From CAIQPS01 sp963843455 (GTDB lineage Bacteria > Actinomycetota > Thermoleophilia > RBG-16-64-13): 64,000 nt of DNA. A model generated the notes under the pieces. The model searched no databases and had not been told where the DNA came from. It worked only from the letters and a program-made list of their open reading frames with translations. Shown here one piece after another: positions 50,843 through 62,537 of this stretch. Made by a program: the position numbers and the translations under genes. The stretch lies in assembly GCA_963843455.1 (NCBI GenBank), contig CAWJKE010000007.1:248001-312000 (forward strand). The letters run 5' to 3'. Positions within the stretch are counted from its first letter, which is position 1. Every line of letters starts with the position of its first letter.

Positions 50843-53416
50843 ATGGCGCGCAAGTACGATCCCGAGCGGATTGAGACCAAGTGGCAGAAGGTCTGGGAAG
50901 AACAACGGACGTTCGTCATGGCCAACCCAGAGCCGGGATCGAATTTGGGAGGCAAGGGCAGGGACGCTACCTACGTCCTCGAGATGTTCCCCTACCCTTC
51001 GGGCAGCGCGCATATGGGGCATGTGAAGAACTACACCATGGGCGACGTCATCGCCCGCTTCCGCCGTCATCAGGGGCAAAAGGTGCTGCATCCCATGGGG
51101 TACGACGCCTTCGGCCTCAACTCCGAAAACATGGCCATAAAGACGGGCGAGCCGCCGGCGAAGTTCACCGAAGAAGCGATTGCCGCCATCAACCGGCAAC
51201 TTCGGCGCCTGGGGGTGTCTATCGACTGGACCCGCGAGGTGGTCACCTCCCGGCCCGAATACTACAAGTGGACCCAGTGGCTATTCCTCCAGTTCTACAA
51301 GAAGGGCCTCGCCTACAAGAAGGAAGCCCCGGTCAACTGGTGCCCGTCGTGTCAGACGGTGCTTGCGAACGAGCAGGTCGTGGAGGGCATGTGCGAGCGG
51401 TGCGACACGGTGGTCGAGGCGAAGAAGCTGACGCAATGGTTCTTCCGCATCACCGACTACGCGGAGCGGCTGCTCAAAGACTTCGACAAGCTCGAGTCGT
51501 GGCCGGAACGGGTCGTGACGATGCAGCGGAACTGGATCGGCAAATCGACCGGGGCCGACGTGGTCTTTACCATCGCGGCCGCCGGGAGTGGCGAGGCCGC
51601 CGCGACGGACGCCCCGGTCACTGAGGTCACGGTCTTCACCACCCGCCCGGACACTCTGTTCGGGGCGACCTTCTTCATTCTGGCCCCGGAGCATCCGCTG
51701 GTGGACGAGTTGGTCGCCGGCCTTCCCCAAGAGGCTGAGGTCAGGAGATATGTCGCCAAGGCCATGGCGACGTCGCATATCGAGCGGGCCAGCATCGAGA
51801 AGGAGAAGACCGGCGTCTTTATCGGGCGCTACGCGGTCAACCCGGTTACCGGCCGTGATATCCCGATCTACGTCGCCGACTACGTGTTGATGGACTACGG
51901 CACCGGGGCCATCATGGCAGTCCCCGGTCACGACGAGCGTGACTTCGCCTTTGCCAAGAAGTACGGGTTGGACGTGCTCGAGGTCATCACCAGCCCTGAC
52001 GAGTACAAGGACTGCGAAGGCAACCTGCTCCAACCCTATAGCGGGGATGGGCTCGTGGTGAACAGCGGGCAGTTCGACGGCCTGCCGAAGGCGGAGGCCA
52101 TCGTCGAGGTCACCCAGTGGCTCAAGGAGCAGGGCAAGGCGGACTTCGCGGTCAACTACAAGCTGCGCGACTGGCTGCTCTCCCGGCAGCGCTACTGGGG
52201 TGCCCCGATCCCCATCCTGTACTGCGATGCCTGCGGCGAAGTGCCGGTCCCGGAAGAGCAGCTGCCCGTCTTGTTGCCCGACATCACCGACTATGCGCCT
52301 AAGGGCAAGTCGCCCCTGGCGGCGGCTGAGCACTGGGTGAACACCACCTGTCCGGAGTGCGGGATGGCCGCCCGGCGGGAGACCGACACGATGGATACCT
52401 TCGTCGACTCCTCCTGGTACTACCTGCGGTACGCCTCGCCTTGGCGGACCGACGTGGCCTTCGACCGGACAGCGGTGGACTACTGGCTGCCGGTTGACCA
52501 GTACATCGGCGGGGTGGAGCACGCCATTCTCCACTTGATGTACTCACGTTTCTTCACCAAAGTGCTCTTCGACCTGGGACTTGTCGGCTTCGAGGAACCG
52601 TTCAACAACCTCTTCACCCAGGGGATGATCTACTACAAAGGCGCCAAGATGTCCAAGAGCAAGGGCAACGTGGTGAACCCGGATGACCACGTTGCCAAGT
52701 ACGGCGCCGATGCCCTGCGCTGCTACATCCTGTTCATCGGTCCTGCGGAGAGCGACGCGGAGTGGATCGACCAGGGCATCGAGGGTGTCTACCGGTTTCT
52801 GGGCCGGGTGTGGCGGCAGGTGACCGACGCGCTCGACGAGGGACTGCTGGGCGCACACGTCACCGACGGAATAGGCGCTGCCACGGTACCTGGAGCCGAC
52901 GAGATCGCGCCCGCGGAGCGCGCTCTACTGATCAAGGCCAACCAGGTGGTGCAGAAGGCCACCGTGGACATCGGCAGACGTTTCCATTTCAACACGGCCC
53001 TGGCCGCCATCATGGAGCTCAACAACGACATCGGCGCCGCGCGGGCTTCAGGTCTCGCGGCGACTCCATCCGGCCGCGCCGCGCTGGGCCACGCCTTGGG
53101 CACGATGGTGCGGCTGCTGGAACCTTTCGCCCCGCACATGGGGGCGGAGCTATGGGAAATGATGGGTCACGCGAACGTCTGGGACGAGCCCTGGCCCGAA
53201 CCCGATCCCCGGTTTCTGGCCGCCGACACCGTGGAGTTGGCCGTGCAGATCAACGGAAAGGTGCGCGACCGGGTGGAAGTGGCGCGCGACGCGGCCCCCG
53301 CGGACGTTCTGGCGGCCGCAAGGGCTTTGCCGGGTGTAGCCAAGTACCTGGAGGGTATGGCCGTGGTCAAGGAAGTGGTGGTACCCGGCCGCCTGGTGAA
53401 TATCGTCGTGCGGTAG
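50843..53416 (+). CDS. leuS: Leucyl-tRNA synthetase
   Basis: The 857-residue class Ia synthetase has PYPSGSAHMGHVKNYTMGD (HIGH), a CP1 editing domain with TTRPDTLFGATFF and the ALPGHDERD-like VPGHDERDFAFAKK, the zinc-type Cys pairs CPSCQTV...CERC and CPECG, KMSKSKGNVVNPD (KMSKS) and a C-terminal anticodon-binding domain. ATG 50843 follows GGAAGGACG. In-frame GTG 50819 and TTG 50768 would add 8 and 25 unconserved residues. A tRNA-Leu it charges is at 13115. Confidence 0.96.
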   Translation: MARKYDPERIETKWQKVWEEQRTFVMANPEPGSNLGGKGRDATYVLEMFPYPSGSAHMGHVKNYTMGDVIARFRRHQGQKVLHPMGYDAFGLNSENMAIKTGEPPAKFTEEAIAAINRQLRRLGVSIDWTREVVTSRPEYYKWTQWLFLQFYKKGLAYKKEAPVNWCPSCQTVLANEQVVEGMCERCDTVVEAKKLTQWFFRITDYAERLLKDFDKLESWPERVVTMQRNWIGKSTGADVVFTIAAAGSGEAAATDAPVTEVTVFTTRPDTLFGATFFILAPEHPLVDELVAGLPQEAEVRRYVAKAMATSHIERASIEKEKTGVFIGRYAVNPVTGRDIPIYVADYVLMDYGTGAIMAVPGHDERDFAFAKKYGLDVLEVITSPDEYKDCEGNLLQPYSGDGLVVNSGQFDGLPKAEAIVEVTQWLKEQGKADFAVNYKLRDWLLSRQRYWGAPIPILYCDACGEVPVPEEQLPVLLPDITDYAPKGKSPLAAAEHWVNTTCPECGMAARRETDTMDTFVDSSWYYLRYASPWRTDVAFDRTAVDYWLPVDQYIGGVEHAILHLMYSRFFTKVLFDLGLVGFEEPFNNLFTQGMIYYKGAKMSKSKGNVVNPDDHVAKYGADALRCYILFIGPAESDAEWIDQGIEGVYRFLGRVWRQVTDALDEGLLGAHVTDGIGAATVPGADEIAPAERALLIKANQVVQKATVDIGRRFHFNTALAAIMELNNDIGAARASGLAATPSGRAALGHALGTMVRLLEPFAPHMGAELWEMMGHANVWDEPWPEPDPRFLAADTVELAVQINGKVRDRVEVARDAAPADVLAAARALPGVAKYLEGMAVVKEVVVPGRLVNIVVR

Positions 53417-53480
53417 ACCGTCGGAAAGCGTGCCGCGCGGGTCGCCGCCGGCGCATACTCACTCGATCCTGCGAATACAG

Positions 53481-53506
53481 AAGGGGCGGCCTTACGGCCG
53501 CCCCTT
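53481..53506. terminator. Bidirectional terminator between leuS and acs
   Basis: AAGGGGCGGCC, loop TTAC, GGCCGCCCCTT (11 bp) sits between two convergent genes. A-rich sequence on one side and T-containing sequence on the other give weak tracts in both directions. Confidence 0.7.
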
Positions 53507-53558
53507 CGTGCTTCACTCCCGGCCGGCCGCATGCGCGGCCGACCGCCATTCGGCGAGG

Positions 53559-55520
<1,962 letters not shown>

Positions 55521-55640
55521 CATCATCCTCCGCTTGTTGTTTTGCGCACTACGAACGCAGCGTGCCTGGGGTATCAGTTTCTGAGAATCGAAACCTCGGC
55601 CGCCGGACCGCTCTGGGCGGCGCATGCGTCATCGTAGATC

Positions 55641-55665
55641 GCACTCGCAGCGCTGCTGCGAGTGC
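55641..55665. repeat. Perfect 11-bp inverted repeat between acs and the nuclease gene
   Basis: GCACTCGCAGC, loop GCT, GCTGCGAGTGC. It lies in a 297-base divergent region that holds the promoters of acs and of the nuclease gene. No T tract is present in either direction, so it is more likely an operator or leader hairpin than a terminator. No other gene is seen in this gap. Confidence 0.45.
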
Positions 55666-55817
55666 TCCCTGCGTTCTAGCATTGCGCGTGCCCACGGCAC
55701 TCCGGCGGGGGGCGTCGTGTCTCAGTATCCCTGGGCGCACCAGCGTAGAATAGCACAGACGTCTTTGAGACCCGCCCGGGCCGAGGGCTCCGGGGCGGGA
55801 GAGTCGGAGGAGGATGG

Positions 55818-57225
55818 ATGTTCCTACAGGTCTGTGGAGCCGCCCGTGAGGTCACCGGGTCGAACTACGTGGTGGAAGTCGGGCAGACCCGCTTCCTGGT
55901 CGACTGCGGGATGCATCAGGGCGGAGAGAAAGAGGAGGCGCTCAACTTCGCCCCCTTTGCCTTTGACCCCCGGGAGATAGCGTTCGTCCTGCTCACGCAC
56001 GCTCACATCGACCACTCGGGACGGCTGCCGCGACTCGTCCGGGAGGGTTTCTCCGGCCCCATCTACGCCACCCCGCCCACGTGTGACCTGGCCGAGATCA
56101 TGCTCCTCGACTCGGCCTACATCCAAGAGATGGAAGCCGAGTGGCGCACCCGCAAGGCCCGACGGGCCGGCCGCGGTGGGCTCGAGCCCCTGTACGATCA
56201 AGATGATGCGCGCAAGGCGATCCGGTTGTTCAAGCCTCTGGAGTACTCGCAGCCGGTCCCGCTCGCTCCCGGCGTGACGGTCGCGTTCCACGATGCCGGC
56301 CACATCCTCGGGTCGGCGTTTCTCGAACTGCAACTCGAAGAGCAGGGGGAGAAGGTCAAGGTCCTTTTCAGCGGCGACGTGGGGCAGCCGGACCAGCCGA
56401 TCATCCGCGATCCCGACATCGTCAACCAGACAGACTACCTCCTCCTCGAGTCCACCTACGGCGATCGACTCCACGAGTATGACGGCAGTCCCCGGGACAA
56501 GCTCGCCGAGATCCTCAAGCAGGCCAAGCGGGAGGGAGGCAACGTCATCATCCCGGCTTTCGCGGTGGGACGGACCCAGGAGCTTCTCTACTTCCTGCGC
56601 GAGATCTTTCGAGCAGCAGCACCTCGATATGCCGGTGTACGTGGATAGCCCGTTGGCGACCAGGGCGACGGAGGTGTTTCGCCGCCATCCCGAGGCGTTC
56701 GACGAAGAGGCTTGGAAGCTGGTGAACGAGGGCGGCGTCTTCGACTTCCCCCAACTGCACTACACCCAGAGCGCCGACGAGTCACGCGCGCTCAACGGCC
56801 AGCGGGGCATCGTCATCATCTCGGCGAGCGGCATGGCCGACGCCGGCCGGGTCAGACATCACCTCAAACACAACCTGTGGCACCCGGAAGCCCACGTCGT
56901 CATCGTCGGGTTCCAGGCACGGGGCACGCTTGGCCGGCGCCTGGTCGACGGCGACAAGCGGGTGCGCATCTTCGGCGAAGAGATCGCGGTGAAAGCCCAC
57001 ATTGACGAGATCACCGGACTGTCGGCGCACGCCGATCAGGCTCAACTCCTGGCCTGGGCGTCGAACTTCGAGCCGCCACGGTTGACCATCCTCATCCACG
57101 GCGAACTGGAGTCGGCCCTGACACTCGAGCGGCTGCTGGAGGAGAGACTCCACTTCAAGACCGTCGTGGCCGAGCCGAACGAAATCTTCGACCTCGACGG
57201 AGAACCGGGTGTCGGCCCCTCGTAA
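55818..57225 (+). CDS. Beta-CASP metallo-beta-lactamase RNA-processing nuclease, with a +1 frameshift
   Basis: The first frame (55818-56648) encodes the metallo-beta-lactamase part with LTHAHIDHSGRLPRL (HxHxDH), HDAGHILGSAF, FSGDVGQPDQPI and ESTYGDR, and the start of the beta-CASP domain. The second frame (to 57225) continues it from EQQHLDMPVYVDSPLATRATEVF through IVIISASGMADAGRV and the C-terminal GLSAHADQAQLLAW and HGE motifs. Skipping one base at 56610 (TTT-C-GAG) gives a 468-residue protein with all motifs in order. Homologues are CPSF73/YSH1-like endonucleases. GGAGGAGG precedes the ATG. Confidence 0.78.
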
Positions 57226-57256
57226 CGGACTTAGCCCCGGAGAGCGAGGAGGTGTG

Positions 57257-58264
57257 ATGCGCGCCATGCTGTTGGAGCAGGCAGGCGTGCCGCTCCGCTT
57301 GGCCGAGGTCGGCGTTCCTGAACCCGGGCCTGGTCAGGTCAGGGTAAGGGTCCAGGCCTGCGGGGTCTGCCGCACCGATCTTCACATCGCGGATGGGGAG
57401 CTCCCGCTCCACAAGAGGCCGCTTATCCTCGGGCACCAGATAGTGGGCGTGGTCGACAAAGTCGGCCGCGGCGTGACGGACCCTGCGGTGGGCTCGCTCG
57501 TGGGCATTCCGTGGCTGGGCTGGACCGACGGTGATTGCCGTTACTGTCTGAGCGGCCGGGAGAACCTGTGTGACCATGCCAGGTTCACGGGCTACGATGT
57601 CGACGGTGGGTTCGCCGAGTTCGCGGTGGCCGACCACCGCTACGCCTTTCCTCTTCCCGCGGGATATCCGATACCGCAGGCGGCACCGCTGCTCTGCGCC
57701 GGCCTCATCGGCTACCGGTCGCTCTCGCTGACCGGGGAGGCGTCCATCGGGGAGCCGCAGAGGCTGGGGCTTTTCGGCTACGGCGCGGCGGCACATATCG
57801 TCACGCAGGTGGCGCGACACCAGGGCCGTCGGGTCTTTGCCTTCACCCGGCCGGGTGACACCGCCTCCCAGGAATTCGCTCGGCAGATGGGGGCGGAGTG
57901 GGCGGGGGATACAGCCACCGCTCCGCCGGAGGAGCTCGATGCCGCTATCATCTTTGCTCCCGCGGGAGAATTGGTGCCCGTGGCCCTCAGGTCGGTGGCC
58001 AAAGGGGGGGTGGTGGTCTGCGGCGGCATCCATATGAGCGACATTCCTTCGTTCCCCTACGACGAACTGTGGGGCGAACGGATGATACGCTCGGTTGCGA
58101 ACCTCACACGGCGTGACGGCCGGGAGTTTCTGGCGCTCGCGCCGCAGATCCCGGTTCACACCAATGTGGAGTTGTTCCCGCTCGAGCAGGCCAACGAAGC
58201 GCTTGAGCGCATGCGAAACGGCACCATACAGGGTGCCGCCGTTCTCACGATCGCAAGGGGGTAG
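57257..58264 (+). CDS. Zinc-type alcohol dehydrogenase family protein
   Basis: The 335-residue MDR protein has catalytic-zinc ligands Cys (CGVCRTDLH) and His in LILGHQIVG. It has a structural-zinc lobe with only three of the usual four Cys (TDGDCRYCLSGRENLC, the first being Asp), a Rossmann segment GLFGYGAAAHIVTQVA (GxGxxA-like) and the closing LEQANEALERMRNG. Likely NAD(P)-linked oxidation of an alcohol or reduction of an aldehyde; substrate unknown. It precedes the pyruvate dehydrogenase-like operon by four bases, suggesting co-transcription. Confidence 0.88.
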   Translation: MRAMLLEQAGVPLRLAEVGVPEPGPGQVRVRVQACGVCRTDLHIADGELPLHKRPLILGHQIVGVVDKVGRGVTDPAVGSLVGIPWLGWTDGDCRYCLSGRENLCDHARFTGYDVDGGFAEFAVADHRYAFPLPAGYPIPQAAPLLCAGLIGYRSLSLTGEASIGEPQRLGLFGYGAAAHIVTQVARHQGRRVFAFTRPGDTASQEFARQMGAEWAGDTATAPPEELDAAIIFAPAGELVPVALRSVAKGGVVVCGGIHMSDIPSFPYDELWGERMIRSVANLTRRDGREFLALAPQIPVHTNVELFPLEQANEALERMRNGTIQGAAVLTIARG

Positions 58265-58268
58265 AAGC

Positions 58269-59348
58269 GTGCCGATCCATCCGCTCGTCTCGTACTCTAT
58301 CGATCGCCTGGAGGTGCTACGAGAAGACGGTACCGTCGACGAAGCCTTGATGCCACCGCTGTCCGCCGCGGACATCAAACGGCTGTACGCGCACATGGTG
58401 CTCACCAGACAGTTCGACGAACGCATGTTCAGTCTGCAGCGCCAGGGGCGGCTGGGCACCTTCGCCCGGGTGGCGGGTCAGGAGGGGGCCCAGATCGGCG
58501 CCGCCTTCGCCTTGCGCCCGGACGATTGGCTGGTGCCCGCTTTCCGGGAGAACGGCGCGCTGCTGCTGCGCGGCATCTCGATGGTGCAGCTTCTTCAAGT
58601 GTGGAGCGGGGACGAGCGGGGGAACGCGTTCCCGCACGAGCTCCGGACGCTGCCGATCGCCATCCCGGTGGGCACGCACATGCTCCACGCCGTGGGCATC
58701 GGCTGGGCGATGAAGGCAGCTGGAGAGGACGCGGCTGCGCTGACCGTCTTCGGTGAAGGGGCGACGTCAGAGGGCGACTTCAGCGAAGCCATGAACATGG
58801 CCGGTGTCTTTCAGGTGCCGGTGGTCTTCTTCTGTCAGAACAACCAGTACGCCATCTCGGTCCCCTACAGCAGGCAGACAGCCTCCCCCACGGTGGCCCA
58901 GAAGGCGCTCGCCTACGGGATGTTCGGCGTACAGGTGGATGGCAACGACGTGTTCGCTGTCTACCGGGCGGTCTCTGAGGCGCTCGAGCGGGCGCGGACG
59001 GGTCATGAGCCGACGCTCATCGAGGCCTATACCTACCGCGTCACCGATCACACCACGTCCGACGACGCGCGGCGCTACCGCCAGGAGGAAGAGGTCGACG
59101 TGTGGCGGCGCCGCGACCCCATCGAGCGGCTCGCGCGCTACATGCGCGCTGAGGGTCTAATAGACGAGGCCGGGGAGGCGGAGGTGCTGGCCGAGGCCGA
59201 CAGACAGGTGGCCGAGGCGGTCGCCACTTTCGAGGCTCTCGCTCCCCCCGGGCCGGAGGAGATCTTCGCCCACGTCTTCGCTGAAAAGACCCCCCAGCTG
59301 CTCGAGCAAGAGGCGGATTTGAAAGCCCGCCTGGCAAGGAGGGCTTGA
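58269..59348 (+). CDS. Pyruvate/branched-chain 2-oxoacid dehydrogenase E1 alpha subunit
   Basis: The 359-residue protein has the E1 alpha thiamine-diphosphate motif FGEGATSEGDFSEAMNMAGVFQVPVVFFCQNN, RVAGQEGAQIGAAFALRPDDW and the loop YRVTDHTTSDDARRYR typical of PdhA/BkdA. It resembles the Gram-positive PdhA type and differs from the AcoA-like paralogue at 38299. The start is a GTG shortly after the alcohol dehydrogenase stop; one base separates its stop from E1 beta. Confidence 0.92.
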   Translation: MPIHPLVSYSIDRLEVLREDGTVDEALMPPLSAADIKRLYAHMVLTRQFDERMFSLQRQGRLGTFARVAGQEGAQIGAAFALRPDDWLVPAFRENGALLLRGISMVQLLQVWSGDERGNAFPHELRTLPIAIPVGTHMLHAVGIGWAMKAAGEDAAALTVFGEGATSEGDFSEAMNMAGVFQVPVVFFCQNNQYAISVPYSRQTASPTVAQKALAYGMFGVQVDGNDVFAVYRAVSEALERARTGHEPTLIEAYTYRVTDHTTSDDARRYRQEEEVDVWRRRDPIERLARYMRAEGLIDEAGEAEVLAEADRQVAEAVATFEALAPPGPEEIFAHVFAEKTPQLLEQEADLKARLARRA

Positions 59349-59349
59349 G

Positions 59350-60330
59350 ATGGCGCGGCTCAACATGGTCGACGCTATCGACCAGGCGCTTCTTCAGGCC
59401 ATGGAGCGAGACCCCAAGATCGTGGTGATGGGTGAGGATGTGGGCCGGGACGGCGGGGTGTTCCGGGTGACCGACGGCCTTATGCAGCGGTTCGGCGAGC
59501 AGAGGGTCATCGATACACCCCTGGCCGAGTCCGGCATCGTGGGGATGGCGATCGGCATGGCCGTTGCAGGCTACCATCCGGTCGCCGAGATCCAGTTCGC
59601 GGGGTTCGCCTATCCGGCGTACGATCAGCTTGTGTCGCACGCCGCTCGTATGCGCACCCGTAGCCGGGGTGAGTTCACGGTTCCTCTCGTTGTCCGTATG
59701 CCTTACGGCGGCGGGATCCGTGCCTTGGAGCATCACTCGGAGAGCATGGAAGCGATCTATGCGCACGTGCCGGGGCTGAAAGTGGTCATCCCGGCCGATC
59801 CGTATGAGGCCAAGGGCCTCCTTACCGCTGCTCTCCAGGACCCCGACCCGGTAGTGTTCTTCGAGCCGGCTCGGGTCTATCGCGCTATCAAGACGGAGGT
59901 GCCGGAGGAATCCTACGTACTGCCCCTTGGGAAGGCCCGCATGGTCAGGGAGGGCCGGGACGTTACGCTGATAGCCTGGGGTGCCCAGGTGAGGACGGTC
60001 AAGGAGGCCGCGGACCAACTCGAGGCCGTGGGCGCCGCCGGTGCCGAGGTGATAGACGTCCGCACGCTCTCGCCCTTCGATTACGCTACCGTGATAGCGA
60101 GTGTGAGCAAGACCGGCCGCGCGGTGATCGTCCACGAGGCACCGAAGACCTGCGGCTTTGGAGCGGAGATCTCGGCCGAGATCATGGAGAGGGCGGTGCT
60201 GCACCTCCAGGCCCCCGTTGTCAGGGTGGCCGGGTTCGACACCATTCCCCCTCTCGCGAAGCTGGAGGATTATTATCAACCGGACGCGGCCATGGTGGTG
60301 GACGCGGTCAAGGCACTGATGCGGTTCTGA
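59350..60330 (+). CDS. Pyruvate/branched-chain 2-oxoacid dehydrogenase E1 beta subunit
   Basis: The 326-residue transketolase-like subunit carries GEDVGRDGGVFRVTDGL, the RVIDTPLAESGIVGMAIGMA motif, ALEHHSESMEAIYAHVPGLKVV and a C-terminal domain with EVIDVRTLSPFD. It completes the E1 heterotetramer. It is followed by a nitroreductase and the E2 gene; no E3 is present in the window. Confidence 0.93.
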   Translation: MARLNMVDAIDQALLQAMERDPKIVVMGEDVGRDGGVFRVTDGLMQRFGEQRVIDTPLAESGIVGMAIGMAVAGYHPVAEIQFAGFAYPAYDQLVSHAARMRTRSRGEFTVPLVVRMPYGGGIRALEHHSESMEAIYAHVPGLKVVIPADPYEAKGLLTAALQDPDPVVFFEPARVYRAIKTEVPEESYVLPLGKARMVREGRDVTLIAWGAQVRTVKEAADQLEAVGAAGAEVIDVRTLSPFDYATVIASVSKTGRAVIVHEAPKTCGFGAEISAEIMERAVLHLQAPVVRVAGFDTIPPLAKLEDYYQPDAAMVVDAVKALMRF

Positions 60331-60378
60331 GGCAGCGCCGGCGCCGGGGCGCCGGCGGGCGAGGACGAAGGAGTGGCG

Positions 60379-61124
60379 ATGGAGTACGAGGATTTTCTGG
60401 AGTTTGTCAAAGGCCGGCGCACGCTGCGGGCCATCAAGCCGGACCCCATCTCGAACGAGTTGGTCGACAAGCTCCTGGAGGCCGCCCGTTGGGCACCGAC
60501 GGGATTCAACATGCAGCCTCTCGAGATGCTGGTCGTCAAAGACCTCGATCTTCGGCTGGGTATCAAGAAGATCGTCGACGACTACAAGAACAGCGACTTC
60601 TTCGCGCTCGAAGCCACCCGCGAGGAGTGGCAGGGTTCGCCATGGGCCATCGAGACCCACGGCCGGTGGGATTGCCCCTTGGCGCCGGTGGACATCCTGG
60701 TGATGGGCGACACCCGCCGGCGGGTCGGCCTGCCGATGGCCGCACGCTACTCCAAGCAGAAGGGCGACTCGATCTTCGAGTCGTCTCTCTCCAACGCGTT
60801 CATGTACATGTGGCTGGCCGCCCACAGCCTCGGCCTGGCGGCGCAACCGGTCTCGGCGGTCAAATATCCGAAGGTGCAGGGGCTGGTCAAGCATCTGCTC
60901 AACCTGCCGGACTTCATCTACGTGTACGACATCTTCCTGGTGGGCTACAACGCCATGGAAGGCGGCCCCTCGGCCAAGCTGATGCGCCACCTCGCGACCT
61001 GGTGCACTACGACCGGGCGGCCGACGACGAGTTCATGAGCGAGGAGGCGCTGCGCAAGGAGATGGTGAAGCTGCGGGCAGGCAATGTCGCCCGCCACATG
61101 GAGGCGGACAGGGCGGAGGAGTGA
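60379..61124 (+). CDS. Nitroreductase-family flavoprotein, 3' end frameshifted
   Basis: The protein begins FVKGRRTLRAIKPDPISNELVDKLLEAARWAPTGFNMQPLEMLVV, an FMN-binding nitroreductase signature, and keeps SNAFMYMWLAAHSLGLAAQPVSA. In the open frame it ends at 61038 with an odd Thr-rich tail. The neighbouring frame from about 60993 continues naturally (RDLVHYDRAADDEFMSEEALRKEM) to 61124. Restoring one base near 60993 gives 248 residues. It reduces a quinone, nitro or enone substrate with NAD(P)H. Its place inside an E1/E2 operon is unusual. GGAG is 5 bases before ATG 60379. Confidence 0.78.
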
Positions 61125-61159
61125 CGGCCGACCGGCGAGCTACCCAAGGAGAGGCGGCA

Positions 61160-62525
61160 ATGGCATTTGAGTTCAGATTCCCCGACGTCGGTGAGGGCAT
61201 CGTCGAGGGCGAACTGCTCTCCTGGAAGGTCAAGGAGGGGGATCAGGTCGCCCAAGACCAGACCCTCGCCGAGATGGAGACCGACAAGGCGGTCGTCGAG
61301 CTGCCGTCGCCCCGAGCCGGACGGGTGCTCAAGTTGCATGCGGGCGAAGGGGACATGGTCAACGTCGGCGACGTCCTAGTGAGCATAGAAGAGGGGCCCA
61401 CGCTCGGGATGCCTGCCGTGGTAGAGGCCGAGCACCCAGAGCCCGCAACCTTACACAGGATCGGTCGTTGGACGACTCGAGGAGGCGCCTGAGGAGGAGG
61501 AGGCGCCGCGCCCCCAGCAGCCGGAGCCGCAAGGGCAGGAAGCGCCGGAGATCCTCGCCATGCCCTCGGTCCGAGCCCTTGCCCGGGAACTGGGCGTCGA
61601 CCTGAGCAGTCTTCGCGGGACCGGGCCGGGACGCAGGATCCTCAAGCAGGACGTGGAGGATATGGCCCAGTCACTGGCCTATGGCGTGGCCGCCCCCGTG
61701 GGACCCGCGACGGCCATCCCGGTTTCGGGCACGGAAACGGCACCGCCGACGACAGCCGTGCGCGAGGAGGCGGCGGGGCCGGTGCCGATTCTCGGTGGAG
61801 TCATCGAGAGCGACGGCCATGGACCGGTGGAGAGGGTGCTTTTCAGGGGCGTCCGCCGGAGCATGGCCCGGCGCATGGCCGAGGCTGTGGCCAAGCAGGC
61901 CGAGGTGACCGTCATGGACGAGGCAGACGTCACGATCATCAAGCGCATCCGCGAGAAGGAACGGACGATCGCAGCAGAGCGCGGCGTTCGCCTCACTTAC
62001 CTCGCGTTCGTCGTCAAGGCCTGCACGGCGTCGCTCAAACGGTTCCCCCGCTTGAATGCCGTGCTCGAGGAATCGGGAGAGGAGTTCCTTCTCAAGCGGT
62101 ACTACAACATCGGTATCGCGATCGATACCCGCAGCGGACTCATGGTGCCGAATATCAAGGATGCCGATCGCAAGAGCATCTTCCAGATCGCCGAGGAGAT
62201 CGTCGACCTGGTCGACCGCGCGGAGGAGCGCAGCATAGGCCTGCAGGGGTTCCGAGGAGGCAGTTTCAGCATCACCAACTACGGCGCTATAGGCGGCCTC
62301 TTCGCTACGCCGGTGATCAACTACCCGGAGGTGGCTATCCTGGGGATGGGACGGGTGAGGGAGATGCCCGTCGTCCGGGAAGGTAAGACAGTCACTCGCC
62401 TGATCTTGCCGCTGGCTCTTACGTTCGACCATCGCCTGGTAGACGGAGCCGAGGCGACGAGATTCCTTAACCTGATCATCGGCTACCTCGAGGACCCGGA
62501 TCTCCTGCTTCTCGAAGGGGCTTGA
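61160..62525 (+). CDS. Dihydrolipoamide acyltransferase (E2) of the second complex, with a +1 frameshift
   Basis: The first frame (61160-61492) holds a lipoyl domain (FPDVGEGIVEGELLSWKVKEGD ... EMETDKAVVELPSP, lipoyl Lys in ETDKA). The second frame resumes upstream of 61452 with a YTGSVVGRLEEAPEEEEAP linker, the subunit-binding domain (PSVRALARELGVDLSSLRGTGPGRRI) and the catalytic domain with FDHRLVDG. Skipping one base between about 61421 and 61452 gives 454 residues with normal domain order. AAGGAGAGG precedes the ATG. It completes the E1/E2 operon. Confidence 0.82.
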
Positions 62526-62537
62526 GGAGCACCGTCG

